Shown: positions 1-9,900 of the stretch, piece after piece
Layout of the letters: every line of letters starts with the position of its first letter
Position numbering within the stretch: the first letter of the stretch is position 1
Origin: Bacteroidales bacterium
GTDB taxonomy: Bacteria; Bacteroidota; Bacteroidia; Bacteroidales; UBA932
Assembly: GCA_017437755.1 (NCBI GenBank)
Contig: JAFRXI010000013.1
Location: 1 to 64,000, forward strand
DNA: 64,000 nucleotides
Direction of reading: 5' to 3'
The notes under the pieces: model-generated
What the model was told of the DNA's origin: nothing
Seen by the model: the letters and a program-made list of their open reading frames with translations, nothing else
Database searches by the model: none
Program-made: the position numbers and the translations under genes

Positions 1-1457
1 CCGAACATGCGGTTCACCTGGTTGGCGGCCGAATTGGCGTTGTAGCTCTGGGAAGATATTATCTTGAGAGTCATGAACCCTTCCAGGTAAGACTTGTCGA
101 TGGCGTTGATAAATGCCTTGTTCTCAGGCATTTCCACGTTGCCTTCATACTTTGGCCCAATCTGCTCGGCTTCCTCGATGCGGGCGGCGGGGACGGAGAT
201 TGTGGCCGCTCCGGGTGCCGCCAGTTCCAGGTCCCTGCGGTTTGCGAAGAAGTAGTTGTCGTAGAGGTTGCTGACCTTGAGTTTCTCCATTTCCTTGTTG
301 GACTCGTAGTACACCCTCTCCACGGCGCAGTTGCTGTTGCAGCCGAAGATGTTGTTGTGGACGTCGATGGTGCGGATGCCGTTCATGAAGCGGAAGCCCT
401 GGCCCATGTCCTCGAAGCTCTTGGTGCGGGTCCAGGTGAATAGGACCGTGTTGTGATGGAATTCAAGCGAGACCTTGTCTATGTCGGAGTCCTTCACGTT
501 GCCCCTTACCTGGCAGGCGGAGTAGCGGCAGGAGATGAAGATGTTGTTGCTGATTTCCATGTGGCCCTTGCCCATGAGGGCGGAGATGCCGTAGTCGCGG
601 CAGTTGACGAAAATGCAGTTTGATATGCGCACATTGCCCTCCACGTCCATGTGAAGGCCGTATTCGTCACCGTTCATGTATCCGACGGTGGGGCATGGAG
701 GAAGGGCGTTGGGCTCTACGAAACGGCCTGTGAGCACGCCTTCGTTGGGGGTGCCGGTGGCCTCGTTGCTGACATCCTTAACGCAGTAGATGTTGTTCTC
801 GCCAAGGTCGAATACCAGTCCGTCGATAACGACGCTGCCCACCGGGCCGGAATAACCGTAGGGCCTCCTTGCATTGACATTGAGGAGGGGCGCCACGAAT
901 TTCTGCTCCACGGGCTGCAGCTTGGTAACGTACTTGATAACGTCGCGCTTGCTGAAGTCGGGGGAGTAACCGCCATAGATGCTGATGAACTTTCCGGGGT
1001 CATGGGAGGCGTTCCCGAACTGGCCGATCTGGATGTATCCGCGGTCGAGGTTGCCCAGGTAATTGCCCTCTGCAACGCAGATTATGTCATTCTCCTCGGC
1101 GGCGTCGATGGCCTTCTGGAGGTCCTTCATCGCGGTGGACGGCGAAAGGCCGTCGGCACGGGCGGAACCGGTGGTGGCACTTACGTAGAAGGTCTTTCCC
1201 TTGGCGTTCCTTGAGCCGGGAGCGGGGGCCGTGGTGGTTCTGGAAGAGGACATGCGTGAGTTCTGGACGGCATTCTCGGCGGCGTCCTCGACTTTGTCAA
1301 GCCCCTTCTGGATTGCCCGGTTCGTCCCGGTGGTTATGCGGTTTTCCACCGCGTTCTTTGCCCTGTTTCCCAGACTCTTGAGCAGGTTCTGGGCGGGTGC
1401 GTTCACGCTCACTGCGCAGGCGAGTGCAAGTGAAAGAAGGATTCTTGATACTTTCAT
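1..1457 (-). CDS. Secreted right-handed beta-helix protein (3' end beyond window)
   Basis: I read this frame from an ATG at 1457 through to the window edge without a stop, so the C-terminus is missing (about 485 residues seen). The protein starts with a cleavable signal peptide (MKVSRILLSLALACAVSVNA, then PAQ), followed by a charged, probably coiled stretch at about residues 25-60 and a Thr/Ser/Pro-rich linker. From about residue 85 it has the opening of DUF1565/pectate-lyase-like parallel beta-helix proteins (TFYVSATTGSARADGLSPST) and repeated helix rungs such as 'ISNCIFVNCRDYGISAL', 'ISNNIFISCRYSACQV' and 'IDVHNNIFGCNSNCAV'. Such folds bind or cut polysaccharides; no catalytic residues can be assigned. 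It has its own promoter and lies just after the PUL read in the same direction. Function beyond the fold is unknown. Confidence 0.75.
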   Translation of the reverse strand, partial: MKVSRILLSLALACAVSVNAPAQNLLKSLGNRAKNAVENRITTGTNRAIQKGLDKVEDAAENAVQNSRMSSSRTTTAPAPGSRNAKGKTFYVSATTGSARADGLSPSTAMKDLQKAIDAAEENDIICVAEGNYLGNLDRGYIQIGQFGNASHDPGKFISIYGGYSPDFSKRDVIKYVTKLQPVEQKFVAPLLNVNARRPYGYSGPVGSVVIDGLVFDLGENNIYCVKDVSNEATGTPNEGVLTGRFVEPNALPPCPTVGYMNGDEYGLHMDVEGNVRISNCIFVNCRDYGISALMGKGHMEISNNIFISCRYSACQVRGNVKDSDIDKVSLEFHHNTVLFTWTRTKSFEDMGQGFRFMNGIRTIDVHNNIFGCNSNCAVERVYYESNKEMEKLKVSNLYDNYFFANRRDLELAAPGAATISVPAARIEEAEQIGPKYEGNVEMPENKAFINAIDKSYLEGFMTLKIISSQSYNANSAANQVNRMF

Positions 1458-1493
1458 ATTGCAGGATTTTAAGGTTTTGTTTTTCCAGGTTCA

Positions 1494-1524
1494 CAAAAAT
1501 AACGACTTGGAACCAAGAAAACAA
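1494..1524 (-). promoter_or_regulatory. Bacteroidota-type promoter for the beta-helix gene
   Basis: On the minus strand a -33 TTG (1522-1524) is followed by exactly 20 bases and a -7 box TATTTTTG (1494-1501), matching TTG-N19-21-TAnnTTTG. The leader to the ATG is about 30 nt. A 12-bp palindrome, CTTGGTTCCAAG (1506-1517), lies between the two boxes and could be an operator. Confidence 0.65.
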
Positions 1525-1537
1525 TCATAAAAAATGT

Positions 1538-2911
1538 TTATTTCTTCAGCCGGTTCCAGCCCATGACGGGGAGGATGAAAGAGAGCAGGCAGGCCGCCGT
1601 CCAGAAGACCGCCACGGGGGTGAAGTTGTAGGTGTCGGGGGCACCCAGGGCGTCTGAGGTGGAATTTCCCTGGATCATGAGGCCGCTTACGATATCCTGG
1701 AGTCCGGCAGCGACATAGCTGGAAATACCAACAATCCCAAGTGCGGCTCCGGTGGCTTTCCTCGGGACGAAGTCCAGGGCCATGAGCCCTGCCACCACAC
1801 AGTATACGATTCCGATGAAAAGGCTGAATACTCCAACGTAGACTATGTTGAGGACGTATCCTCCGCCGGTGAACAGGAAGGCAGCCAGGCCGGCAAGGGC
1901 AAGGATTCCGGATATTATCACAGGCTTGACCCGGCTTCCGCGGAATACGGTGTCGGACAGCCAGCCGGCCATCACGGTACCGGCTATTCCGGCAACTTCC
2001 GAAATGCCGATTACCTGGGTGGCCCCTTCCAGCGAGAAGTCCTTCGACTTCTGGAGGAAGAGCACGCCCCAGCCGCTGATTGCATACTGGGTTATGTAGA
2101 TGAAGGCGCTGGAGAGGGCGATAACCCAGATGCCGGGATGCCGGACCACCATTTTCTGGAGTTCCCTGGTGGGTTTGGTATCGGCCTCGCGGATGGGCTC
2201 GCCGGAAATCTGCTGGATTGACGGAAGTCCCTTGCTCTCAGGGGTATCCGATACAAAGACAAGGATAATGACCAGCCCCAGGGCCCCGGCTGCCGATGCT
2301 GCGATGAAGCCCCATTGCCATCCTGCCGCGCCCACTATCAGGCCGGTGGTTATCATGGTTATGGCCTTGCCAAGGTATGGGGTTGAACTGAAGATGCTGT
2401 AGACCGTGCCGCGTCGGGAAAGCGGCCACCATCTGGACAGGCTGATCACCCCGGGCGGGGACCCCATCGACTGGGCCCATCCGTTTATGCCCCATAGTAT
2501 GAAGAACAGGACCATCACGAGCGTGGAGCCCAGTCCCACAATACCGTGAAGGAGCCCGAGCGCGCCCATCAGAAGGTTGACCCCGACCGATACCGCCAGG
2601 CCCACCGCCATGAAGCGGCGGACATTGCAGTAGTCGGCGATGAAACCGTTGAAAAACTTGCCAAAGGCATAAACGAACAGCATGGCGGACCCTATGAGGC
2701 CCAGTGCGCCCGCTCCCAGCACCCCGTCGTCGATGAGGGGCTGCTTCACCACCCCTAGGGTCATGCGGCACACGTAATACAGGCTGTAGGCTATCGTGGC
2801 ACCCCAGAAGGTCCTCTGCCTGAGGCGTTTGTATTCGGCGTTGACCTTCTCCGGCGGAACTTTGTCCGCGGAGGGCTTGCTGATTCTGAAATATGAGTAG
2901 AGCGAAGCCAT
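1538..2911 (-). CDS. MFS transporter of the OPA (GlpT/UhpT) family
   Basis: A 12-TM inner-membrane carrier of 457 residues. The N-terminal half carries the OPA pattern YYVCR..., 'YAFGKFFNGFIADYCNVRR' and 'GSPPGVISLSRWW'; the C-terminal half has 'AGWLSDTVFRGSR', nearly the same as the loop in E. coli GlpT. I start it at the ATG at 2911; a TTG four codons upstream is also open. It is the last gene of the GH144/GH3 PUL, 22 nt after the glucoamylase-family gene, so it probably imports the mono- or disaccharide released in the periplasm. Aligned to GlpT from memory, the first phosphate-binding Arg (R45, in YYVCR) is kept but the second (R269, in VYLLRYG) is Gln (IYITQYA). That argues against an organophosphate substrate. 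The substrate is an inference. Confidence 0.8.
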   Translation of the reverse strand: MASLYSYFRISKPSADKVPPEKVNAEYKRLRQRTFWGATIAYSLYYVCRMTLGVVKQPLIDDGVLGAGALGLIGSAMLFVYAFGKFFNGFIADYCNVRRFMAVGLAVSVGVNLLMGALGLLHGIVGLGSTLVMVLFFILWGINGWAQSMGSPPGVISLSRWWPLSRRGTVYSIFSSTPYLGKAITMITTGLIVGAAGWQWGFIAASAAGALGLVIILVFVSDTPESKGLPSIQQISGEPIREADTKPTRELQKMVVRHPGIWVIALSSAFIYITQYAISGWGVLFLQKSKDFSLEGATQVIGISEVAGIAGTVMAGWLSDTVFRGSRVKPVIISGILALAGLAAFLFTGGGYVLNIVYVGVFSLFIGIVYCVVAGLMALDFVPRKATGAALGIVGISSYVAAGLQDIVSGLMIQGNSTSDALGAPDTYNFTPVAVFWTAACLLSFILPVMGWNRLKK

Positions 2912-2920
2912 ACTGCTTCG

Positions 2921-2928
2921 CAAAGATA
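2921..2928 (-). promoter_or_regulatory. Possible internal -7 box before the OPA transporter
   Basis: TATCTTTG on the minus strand matches TAnnTTTG and ends 9 nt before the ATG at 2911. No good TTG lies 19-21 bp upstream (CTG instead). If used, the transcript would have almost no leader. Confidence 0.35.
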
Positions 2929-2933
2929 GGAAA

Positions 2934-4553
2934 TTATATGGTGAATCCCAGCCTGGCGAGCCCTTCTTTTACATCGGGGTCCTTCATGAAAAGGTTCCAG
3001 AGGAGGCCGGTACGGTAATTCTCTATCATGACCACTATCGGGCCCTGGTCTATGGCTATGTATGAATGGGCGAACCAGACGCTGTCCAGGCAGAAGGCGT
3101 CGTAGAATCCGTAGTCTCCCCACAGCCTGTCTCCAAGGACATAATAGAAATACTCAAGTGCCTTGAGACTCTCATCCGGAGTGTAGGGGAATGAGGCGAG
3201 GGCGGCCGTGGGTGCTATCGTACCCTTGTCGTTGGAAGGTGAACTTGCGGTATAGCCTCCAGGCCAGTCGCTGGCGGTCAGGCCCCAGCAGGCATCTGAG
3301 TATCCTGCATGACGTCCGGGATTCCGCACGCAGTAGTCGTGGTTGTATCTGGCGTGGGATACGTTGTGCGCCCAGTAGTCGGCATAGGTGTCCTTGAGGT
3401 TGCGAGGATCCAGTCCCAGGAAGGAATAGTGGGTGAAGAACAGGGGACCGGAGAGATTGTTCATGTCCATTTTCCCGTTCCGTGCCCAGCCTTTCACGTA
3501 GGCGTCCCTGGAAACCGGATGGGTGGGCGAGGACGCAGCAAGCACGTAGGTCATGAGGCCTTCGTTCCAGCCGGAGACCGTCATGTTCATCGCCCATCCC
3601 TGGTCGGGGGACCAGTGCCAGTAGAGCACGTCTTTCCCGCCGGATGTGTACCAGTCCCATTCCACCGCCCGCCAGAGGCCGTCTATGCCTGATCGGATGT
3701 CCTGTTCCTCCACGGCGTTGAAGTACTGCGAGGCGGTCAGGAGCCCCTGGATCAGGAACGCCGTTTCCACCAGGTCGCCGCCGTTGTCCTTGCTGCTGAA
3801 GGGAATCACCTTTCCCGTCTCACCGTTGAGCCAGTGGGGAAAGGCGCCGTGGAAACGGTCGGCCTTACCGGAAAGGAAGGTGACGATTTTCCGCAGCCGG
3901 GCGGCAGCTTCGGAATGCGTCACGAAGCCCCTCTCCACGGCCACGGGCAGGGTCATTATCCCGAATCCAGAGCCTCCCGTGGTGACGGTGTTGCCGCTAC
4001 CGAGCCTCTCCCTTGCAAGTCCGCTCACAGGGTGGGCATAGTCCCAGAAATACTTGAAAGTCTGCTGCTGAACCTTTGTCAGCAGATTGTCGGTGGAGAT
4101 ACGGGGAAACTTGTCCCCGCCGTCCAAGGCAGTGACAAGGTCTGCGGTATAACTGTCTATGATCTTGATTCCCAGGTTATTCCCAGGGGTGACGGTGATG
4201 ACGTACCTGGTCAGTTCCTGCAGCGGCTCACTTGGTGAAAGGAGGAGGGTTTTTGAGTCCGGTCCCGCCGAGTAATCCATCTCTCCCGAGTAACCGGCAA
4301 GGTAGATCCTGGCTTTTTTGAGCTGCTCCAGGTCTATTGCGGAGGAAAAAGTTAAGGCTATTTCAGGGGAAAGCGGGGAGTCAGTCAACCTGCCGTTTGG
4401 AGATACCTTCTTTTCCGGGGAGGAAGTGAGGTAGAAAGCCGTTACGGCGGCATTCGCCGGTTTGCCGGGACTCGATGATTCTTCGGGCGACCCGCAGGAA
4501 AGTGTCCCGAGGGCCGCCGCGAAGAAAAATGCAATCAGGGATTTAGTCGTCAA
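2934..4553 (-). CDS. GH144-type 'glucoamylase family' lipoprotein with N-terminal Ig-like domain
   Basis: A predicted endo-acting glucanase of about 539 residues. The likely start is TTG at 4553 (MTTKSLIAFFFAAALGTLSC), overlapping the stop of the upstream LamG gene; an upstream start at 4649 would put 32 extra residues before the signal peptide. The lipobox is LGTLSC. Residues about 40-140 resemble a bacterial Ig-like (SbsA/Big) domain, with 'LTFSSAIDLEQLKKARIYLA'. Residues about 150-535 are the PF10091 'glucoamylase' alpha/alpha barrel with 'YFWDYAHPVSGLARER', 'GGDLVETAFLIQGLL' and 'AIDQGPIVVMIENYRTGLLW'. Experimentally studied members of this family include GH144 endo-beta-1,2-glucanases. 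A shorter paralog sits at the other end of the same operon. The lipid anchor places it at the outer membrane or cell surface. Confidence 0.8.
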   Translation of the reverse strand: MTTKSLIAFFFAAALGTLSCGSPEESSSPGKPANAAVTAFYLTSSPEKKVSPNGRLTDSPLSPEIALTFSSAIDLEQLKKARIYLAGYSGEMDYSAGPDSKTLLLSPSEPLQELTRYVITVTPGNNLGIKIIDSYTADLVTALDGGDKFPRISTDNLLTKVQQQTFKYFWDYAHPVSGLARERLGSGNTVTTGGSGFGIMTLPVAVERGFVTHSEAAARLRKIVTFLSGKADRFHGAFPHWLNGETGKVIPFSSKDNGGDLVETAFLIQGLLTASQYFNAVEEQDIRSGIDGLWRAVEWDWYTSGGKDVLYWHWSPDQGWAMNMTVSGWNEGLMTYVLAASSPTHPVSRDAYVKGWARNGKMDMNNLSGPLFFTHYSFLGLDPRNLKDTYADYWAHNVSHARYNHDYCVRNPGRHAGYSDACWGLTASDWPGGYTASSPSNDKGTIAPTAALASFPYTPDESLKALEYFYYVLGDRLWGDYGFYDAFCLDSVWFAHSYIAIDQGPIVVMIENYRTGLLWNLFMKDPDVKEGLARLGFTI

Positions 4554-5406
4554 AGGTTGAAACGGTAAGTTCTGCGGTGTAAAGGGCGCTGACTTCCTCC
4601 TCGGAGAGGGCTTTGTTCCAGATGCGGATTTCATCAACCTTACCTGCAAGGTAGCTCAGCCAGGTCTCATTGGATGCTCCGGTCTCGCGGGAGGCGAAGG
4701 CGCCGATGTACATTACGGTGGATTTGTCGAGGACAAGGTCGCCAATGAGCGGCTGCTCGGCGTTCTCGGGCTTGGAAGCGGCATAGCAGATTCCATCCCA
4801 CCTGATTTCCTTGTTCACATACAGGCGGAGCCTGGACTCAGCCTCGTCATAGGTCATCACGGTGTGGATCCATTTGTTCTTTGCGATTTCAGGGCCCCTG
4901 TAGTCCGGGAAGAATCCGAACCATTCGGAGTCCATGTTGCACATGTAACCCTTGAGAAGGGTGCCATTTTCATCTGCTCCGTCCTGGAAAAGGTCAAAGG
5001 CTCCCCAGTTGGCATCCTTGCCGCCCGCGAAGGAGTAGATCGCGCCCCTTTCAGTGGGCGTGTTATACCATGCGCTGATGGAGTAGCTCTTCAACGAGGG
5101 GAGGAAGGTGTCGGGAATGGTGATCTTGAGACCGGCCTGATCGTCATGGCTGGCAGAAGAGTTGTTGTAGCAGCCGCCCCTGAAGCCATTCTGGTTGAAT
5201 TCGCCCTTTCCGTAAACGCCGTTGCTCTTCATCCCTTTGCCAAGGGTGATGACGTCGGTTGCGGAGTTGAGGGGCAGGTAGGCCACGAGGTTTTCCTTTG
5301 CTACGTCCACGCCGCCGGTGGTGTCTTTCTTCTGGTCTTTGTCACCTTTGCAGGAAACTGCCATCACAGCGGCAGCGAGTGCAAGAACATAAAGTACTTT
5401 TTTCAT
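4543..5406 (-). CDS. LamG-domain lipoprotein, probable surface glycan-binding protein
   Basis: 287 residues. A lipoprotein signal (ALAAAVMAVSC) is followed by KGDKDQKKD, a charged stretch of the sort used in Bacteroidota for export to the cell surface. The rest, about residues 35-285, is one concanavalin A-like/LamG sandwich, with 'SYSISAWYNTPTERGAIYSF', 'KNKWIHTVMTYDEAESRLRL' and a closing 'GKVDEIRIWNKALSEEEV', which is typical of LamG-like beta-strands. It has no catalytic motif. It follows SusD in the operon, the usual place for a third surface glycan-binding protein that helps SusC/SusD capture the polymer. Its stop overlaps the start of the next gene, which suggests coupled translation. 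Confidence 0.78.
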   Translation of the reverse strand: MKKVLYVLALAAAVMAVSCKGDKDQKKDTTGGVDVAKENLVAYLPLNSATDVITLGKGMKSNGVYGKGEFNQNGFRGGCYNNSSASHDDQAGLKITIPDTFLPSLKSYSISAWYNTPTERGAIYSFAGGKDANWGAFDLFQDGADENGTLLKGYMCNMDSEWFGFFPDYRGPEIAKNKWIHTVMTYDEAESRLRLYVNKEIRWDGICYAASKPENAEQPLIGDLVLDKSTVMYIGAFASRETGASNETWLSYLAGKVDEIRIWNKALSEEEVSALYTAELTVSTFDD

Positions 5407-5452
5407 GATGTTTTAAATAATTAATTGGTTAATAAATACTTAAGGTTTATTT

Positions 5453-6928
5453 TTAGTAATTTGGATTCTGCTTGAGATTGGTGTTGAGCTGCAGCTGGGT
5501 CGAGGGGATTGGGAACAGGTTGTGTTTCCCTTCCACATAACCGAGGGGGCCGAGCACATCCTTTGCCTTTCCGGTCCTTACCAGATCCAGGAAGCGGTCT
5601 TCCTCCATGGCGAATTCGGCCCTGCGTTCGTCCAGGATATTGTCGAGGGTAGGTTCCACTGAAGCGAGTCTCGCCCTGGAACGGACTTCGTCCAGGGCCG
5701 TCTGCGCGGTATAACCGGATTTGCTGCCTGGGGCAGCTCCCCTTGCAAGGGCTTCGGCATACATCAGGAGTACGTCGGAATAACGTAGGATGCGGATATT
5801 GTAGTCATATCCGTAACCGTTGTCGGACCAGTCGTTGTATGAGGATGGAGTATATACTTTCCCGTTGTAGACGGGGTTGGGGCAGTTAATGCTGATGGCG
5901 TCACCCTCCGGAGTGGTGGTCCCGCTGTAGAGGAAGGTGGTGCTGGCACGTACGGTCTCGCCCCTGTCGGCAAAGAACTGGATGAGTTTCTCGCTCGGGA
6001 CACAGAACCCCCAGCCCTGCATGTTGGCCGGGGTGTTGTTCCTCGGTCCCTGGACATAGGCATAGGTGTTATAAGCGGCTTGTCCAGAGGACTTTCCGAG
6101 GTCGGAACTCTGTATTTCAAAGAGGGATTCCCTGGAATTCTCCTGGTCGACGGAGAAGACGGAGCGGAAATCGTCCAGCAGGCCGTAGCGCTTGGATGCG
6201 ATGATTTCGTCGCAGAGAGCGGCAACCTGGTCGTATTCTCCCTGATATAGGTGGACCTTGGCCTTCAGGGCCATGGCGGAGTACCTGGTCACCCTGCCAA
6301 GATAGGTCTTTGACCAACTGACAGGCAGCCTCTCGATGGCGTCGGCAAGGTCGTCCTCGATGAATTTCCAGACGGCGGCCGGGGCGGAAGGCTTGACCGA
6401 GGCGAGTTCCTCGGCCGTCATCAGTCGGTCTACCACTGGAATGTTCCCGAACATGGTGACGAGCCTGAAATACGCATATGCACGGATGAACTTGGCGTCC
6501 CCGATACCTTCCTCTGCCAGCGCCTTGTACTCGTCGAGGGAGAGTTCCTTAAGGAACAGATCCATCTGGGAGAGACAGTTGTTGGCTGCGGATGCTATGT
6601 CATAGTATCCTGTCCACTGGGCCTGGATAAGCTCATTGGCCGCGTCGTAGCGGAATTCGTTGAGGGCCTTCATCGAGGCGCCGTCTTCCGCGATGGATCC
6701 CTTGTCGGCATCGTCGGAAGTGACTTCCAGGCAGCCTATATAGGGGAAAGAGGCGCTGTCATAGGAGCGGAGCTGGGCGTATGCAGCGCTTATCGGCTTG
6801 ATGATGTTCTCACTTTTGGAGTGGTCCAGGCTGATGGAAGTGGTGGTACCTTCAGGCCGGATGTCCAGGAAGGATGAGCAGGAAACCGCAAGAGCGGCGC
6901 AAATTAAAATGTATGATGTCTTTTTCAT
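5453..6928 (-). CDS. SusD/RagB family outer-membrane lipoprotein
   Basis: 491 residues, normal for SusD. The lipobox LAVSCSSFLDI is the usual SusD opening. The TPR-like helical core includes 'RAYAYFRLVTMFGNIPVVDR' (about residue 150) and 'MALKAKVHLYQGEYDQVAAL'. The C-terminal RagB region ends with 'LDNILDERRAEFAMEEDRFL' and the hallmark tail LKQNPNY. It forms the lid of the SusC channel and binds the target glycan at the surface. It starts 9 nt after the SusC stop, so the two are co-translated. The substrate is not readable from this protein; the neighbouring GH144-like and GH3 enzymes suggest a beta-1,2-glucan. Confidence 0.92.
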   Translation of the reverse strand: MKKTSYILICAALAVSCSSFLDIRPEGTTTSISLDHSKSENIIKPISAAYAQLRSYDSASFPYIGCLEVTSDDADKGSIAEDGASMKALNEFRYDAANELIQAQWTGYYDIASAANNCLSQMDLFLKELSLDEYKALAEEGIGDAKFIRAYAYFRLVTMFGNIPVVDRLMTAEELASVKPSAPAAVWKFIEDDLADAIERLPVSWSKTYLGRVTRYSAMALKAKVHLYQGEYDQVAALCDEIIASKRYGLLDDFRSVFSVDQENSRESLFEIQSSDLGKSSGQAAYNTYAYVQGPRNNTPANMQGWGFCVPSEKLIQFFADRGETVRASTTFLYSGTTTPEGDAISINCPNPVYNGKVYTPSSYNDWSDNGYGYDYNIRILRYSDVLLMYAEALARGAAPGSKSGYTAQTALDEVRSRARLASVEPTLDNILDERRAEFAMEEDRFLDLVRTGKAKDVLGPLGYVEGKHNLFPIPSTQLQLNTNLKQNPNY

Positions 6929-6937
6929 GGCTGCCCG

Positions 6938-9900
6938 CTATTTGAAGTTGACTTTAAGGCCCACCGTGTAGATGGCCTGCATGGGATGGGTGGCGGTGTC
7001 TATGCCGGAGTCGATGGGGGAGCCCCCGATCTCAGTGGTGAAACCGTTATATGGGAAATAGGTAAAGGGCCTCTGGGCCGATATGTATACCCTCAGGGAA
7101 CGGATGAAGTCCATCTTGCCGAAGTTGGAGAAAGTCCAGCCGGCCTGTACGTTCTGGATCCTCAGGAACCAGCCGGGTTCCACGAAGAAACTGTTGGCCT
7201 GCTGGGTATAGGCTTCGGTATAGGCCTCCGCCGACGGATATTTGTCGCTTTTTGCGTCCTTCCTCCATGCATTCTTGTAGAAGTCGAGGTCATAGTTGCC
7301 GTCGGAGAAGGTTCCGCGGTTCATCCTCTTGGCGTTGAGAATCTTGTTCCCGAACTGTCCGTAGAGGGAGATGCCCACGTCCAGCCCTTTCCAGTTGAGA
7401 CCGAAGTCAAGGCCGGTCATCAGCCAGGGGATGGGGCTCCCGAGGAAGACCTTGTCGGCCTCGTCGATGACCAGGTCGTCGTTCTGGTCCTTGTATTTGA
7501 AGTAGCCGGCGGCCTTGATGGCCTGGGATACGTCGTCCAGCATGGCATCCTTGGTGGAGGAGTACACGCCCTCGATCTCATATCCCCAGAAGGAACCGAT
7601 GGGATAGCCTTTCTGCGTAAGCGTGGTGAAGTTGCCCCTGACCGTTGCGCCCGGGATGTTGTCCCTGCCGTCCAGGCGGATAACCCTGTTCTTGACGGTG
7701 GTGAGGTTCAGGCCCACGTTGTAGGACAGGTCCTCGCTGACCTTGTCCTTCCATGAGATATTGAACTCGAAACCGGAGTTCCTCACCACTCCGTTGTTGG
7801 CCAGGAGGTAGCCGGTGCCGCCTCCTGTCGCGATGGGAACGTTGAACACCACGTTGTGGGTGGTCCTGTTGTAGTAGTCCAGTTCCCCGGTGAGCCTTCC
7901 GGTAAGGAAGGAGAAGTCCGCACCCACGTCGAACTCGTTGACCACCTCCCACTTGAGGTAGTTCTGGAATACGGTCTGGGCTCCGACTCCGTCTACCAGG
8001 ACGTCGTTGAACACCGCGGAACTGCCCACGCCCGAGGCTCCGATGATGGCCGAGGAGTTGGCGGGGATGTTGTCGTTTCCGAGGAGTCCCCAGGAGGCCC
8101 TCAGTTTCAGGTACTCGAATGCGGGGACATTCTTCATGAAAGGTTCTTCGGACAGGACCCATCCTATGCCCACGGAGGGGAAGAATCCCCATTTCTCATT
8201 GTATTTGGAGCTTGCATCGGCCCTCATGGTGACTGTGGCCAGGTAGCGGTCGGCCCAGTTGTAAGTCCCTCTGGTGAAGAAGGAAAGCCCGTTGTAGCGG
8301 TAAGGCCCGGGGTTGAGGTCGGTGACGGTGATGTCCTTGGTGGAGCCGAGCCCGAGGTAACGGGACTGGTCGTCGATGTCCGGTACATCGGTGGCGCTTC
8401 CGGAAAGACCGGTGAGGGTCTCCACCCTGGTGGACTGGCCGGCCATGAGGGACCAGCTGTGGCGGCCTTTCTGGTCCGCCCAGGTCAGGGTGTTGTCGAT
8501 GATGTGCTTGAACCTCTGGCCGAATGTCTTGCCCATCTTGGAAATCTTGGTCCCCTGGGTGCCGTACACCAGGTGCTCGGGATTATATGATGCACTGTGG
8601 TAGCCCTGGTACTCCATGTTGTAGGCGGTACGCAGCCTCAGGTGCCCGGAGAGGAACTTGAGTTCGGCATACGTGGATGAGACCACGTTGAATCCCTTGG
8701 TGCGGTTGTCGTTGTAATAGATTTCGGCATAGGGGTTTCCGTAGGAACCTCCAAAGCCGTAACGCTGCGGGGAATCAAAGTCCACGGGGTATGCTTCCGT
8801 GTTCGCTTCGTTGTAGACGGGATAGACCGGAGGGTTGACAAATGCCTGTGTGAAGGCTCCGGTGGCCGGGTCCTTGCGGTTGTAGTTGGAGAGGATCACG
8901 TTGATCCCCACATCCAGCCAGTCCTTTACCTTCTGGTCCACCCTAGTGCGGAAGTTGAGCCTGCGGTAGAAATTCTCGCTGTCCATGATGCCGTCCTGAT
9001 AGAAGTACCCCAGTCCCAGGGCATAGCTGGTCTTTTCAGATCCGCCGGAGATGTCCAGGGAGTGGTTGTGGGTGAGGGCATACTTCCTGAGCAGCGTACT
9101 GTACCAGTCGGTGCTCACAGGGTAGCTGGAGGCCGATTTGGGAACGTACGAGGGATCCGAGGCGTTGGCTTCGTTCAAAAGTTCCACGTACTGGTCCCTG
9201 GAAGCGAGTTTCATGACATTTACCGGGACCTGGATGCCCAGGTAGCCTCCGTAGCTGATTTCGGTATGGTCCTTTGACCCCTTCTTGGTTGTGATTATGA
9301 TCACGCCGTTTGCGGCCCTGACGCCATAGATCGCGGCTGCGGAGGCGTCCTTGAGGATGGTCATGTCCTGGATGTCGTCAGTGGAAACGAAGCCTATGTC
9401 GTCCACAAAGACTCCGTCAACAACATAGAGGGGAGTCGCATAGCTTCCGAGTGACCCGGTACCGCGGATAGTGATTGACGGTGAAGCGCCCGGGGCGCCG
9501 CTCTGGATGATCCTGACGCCGGATGCCTTGCCCTGGAGGGCTCCTAGGGCGTTTCCGGATATCTGGCGGGAGAGCTCCTCTCCCTTGACGGTGGAAATCG
9601 GAGCCGTGAGGTCCTTGGCCTTCTGGGTGCCGTAACCGACCACCACCACTTCGTCGAGGAAGGTGGTGTCTTCGCTGAGGGAGATGGTTCCGGGAACATC
9701 CGATGCCTTGAAGGTCTGTGCTGCGTATCCAATGCAGCTGACTTCCACCACTGCATCGGGGGATGACACGGTGAGGACGTATTCTCCGTCAAGCCCGGTC
9801 GAGGTGCCGTTGGAGGTGCCTTGTTCCAGTACGGTGGCCCCGATTACCGGCCCTAGGGCGTCCTGGACGGTGCCTTTCACCTGGTATCCCTGTGCAAAGG

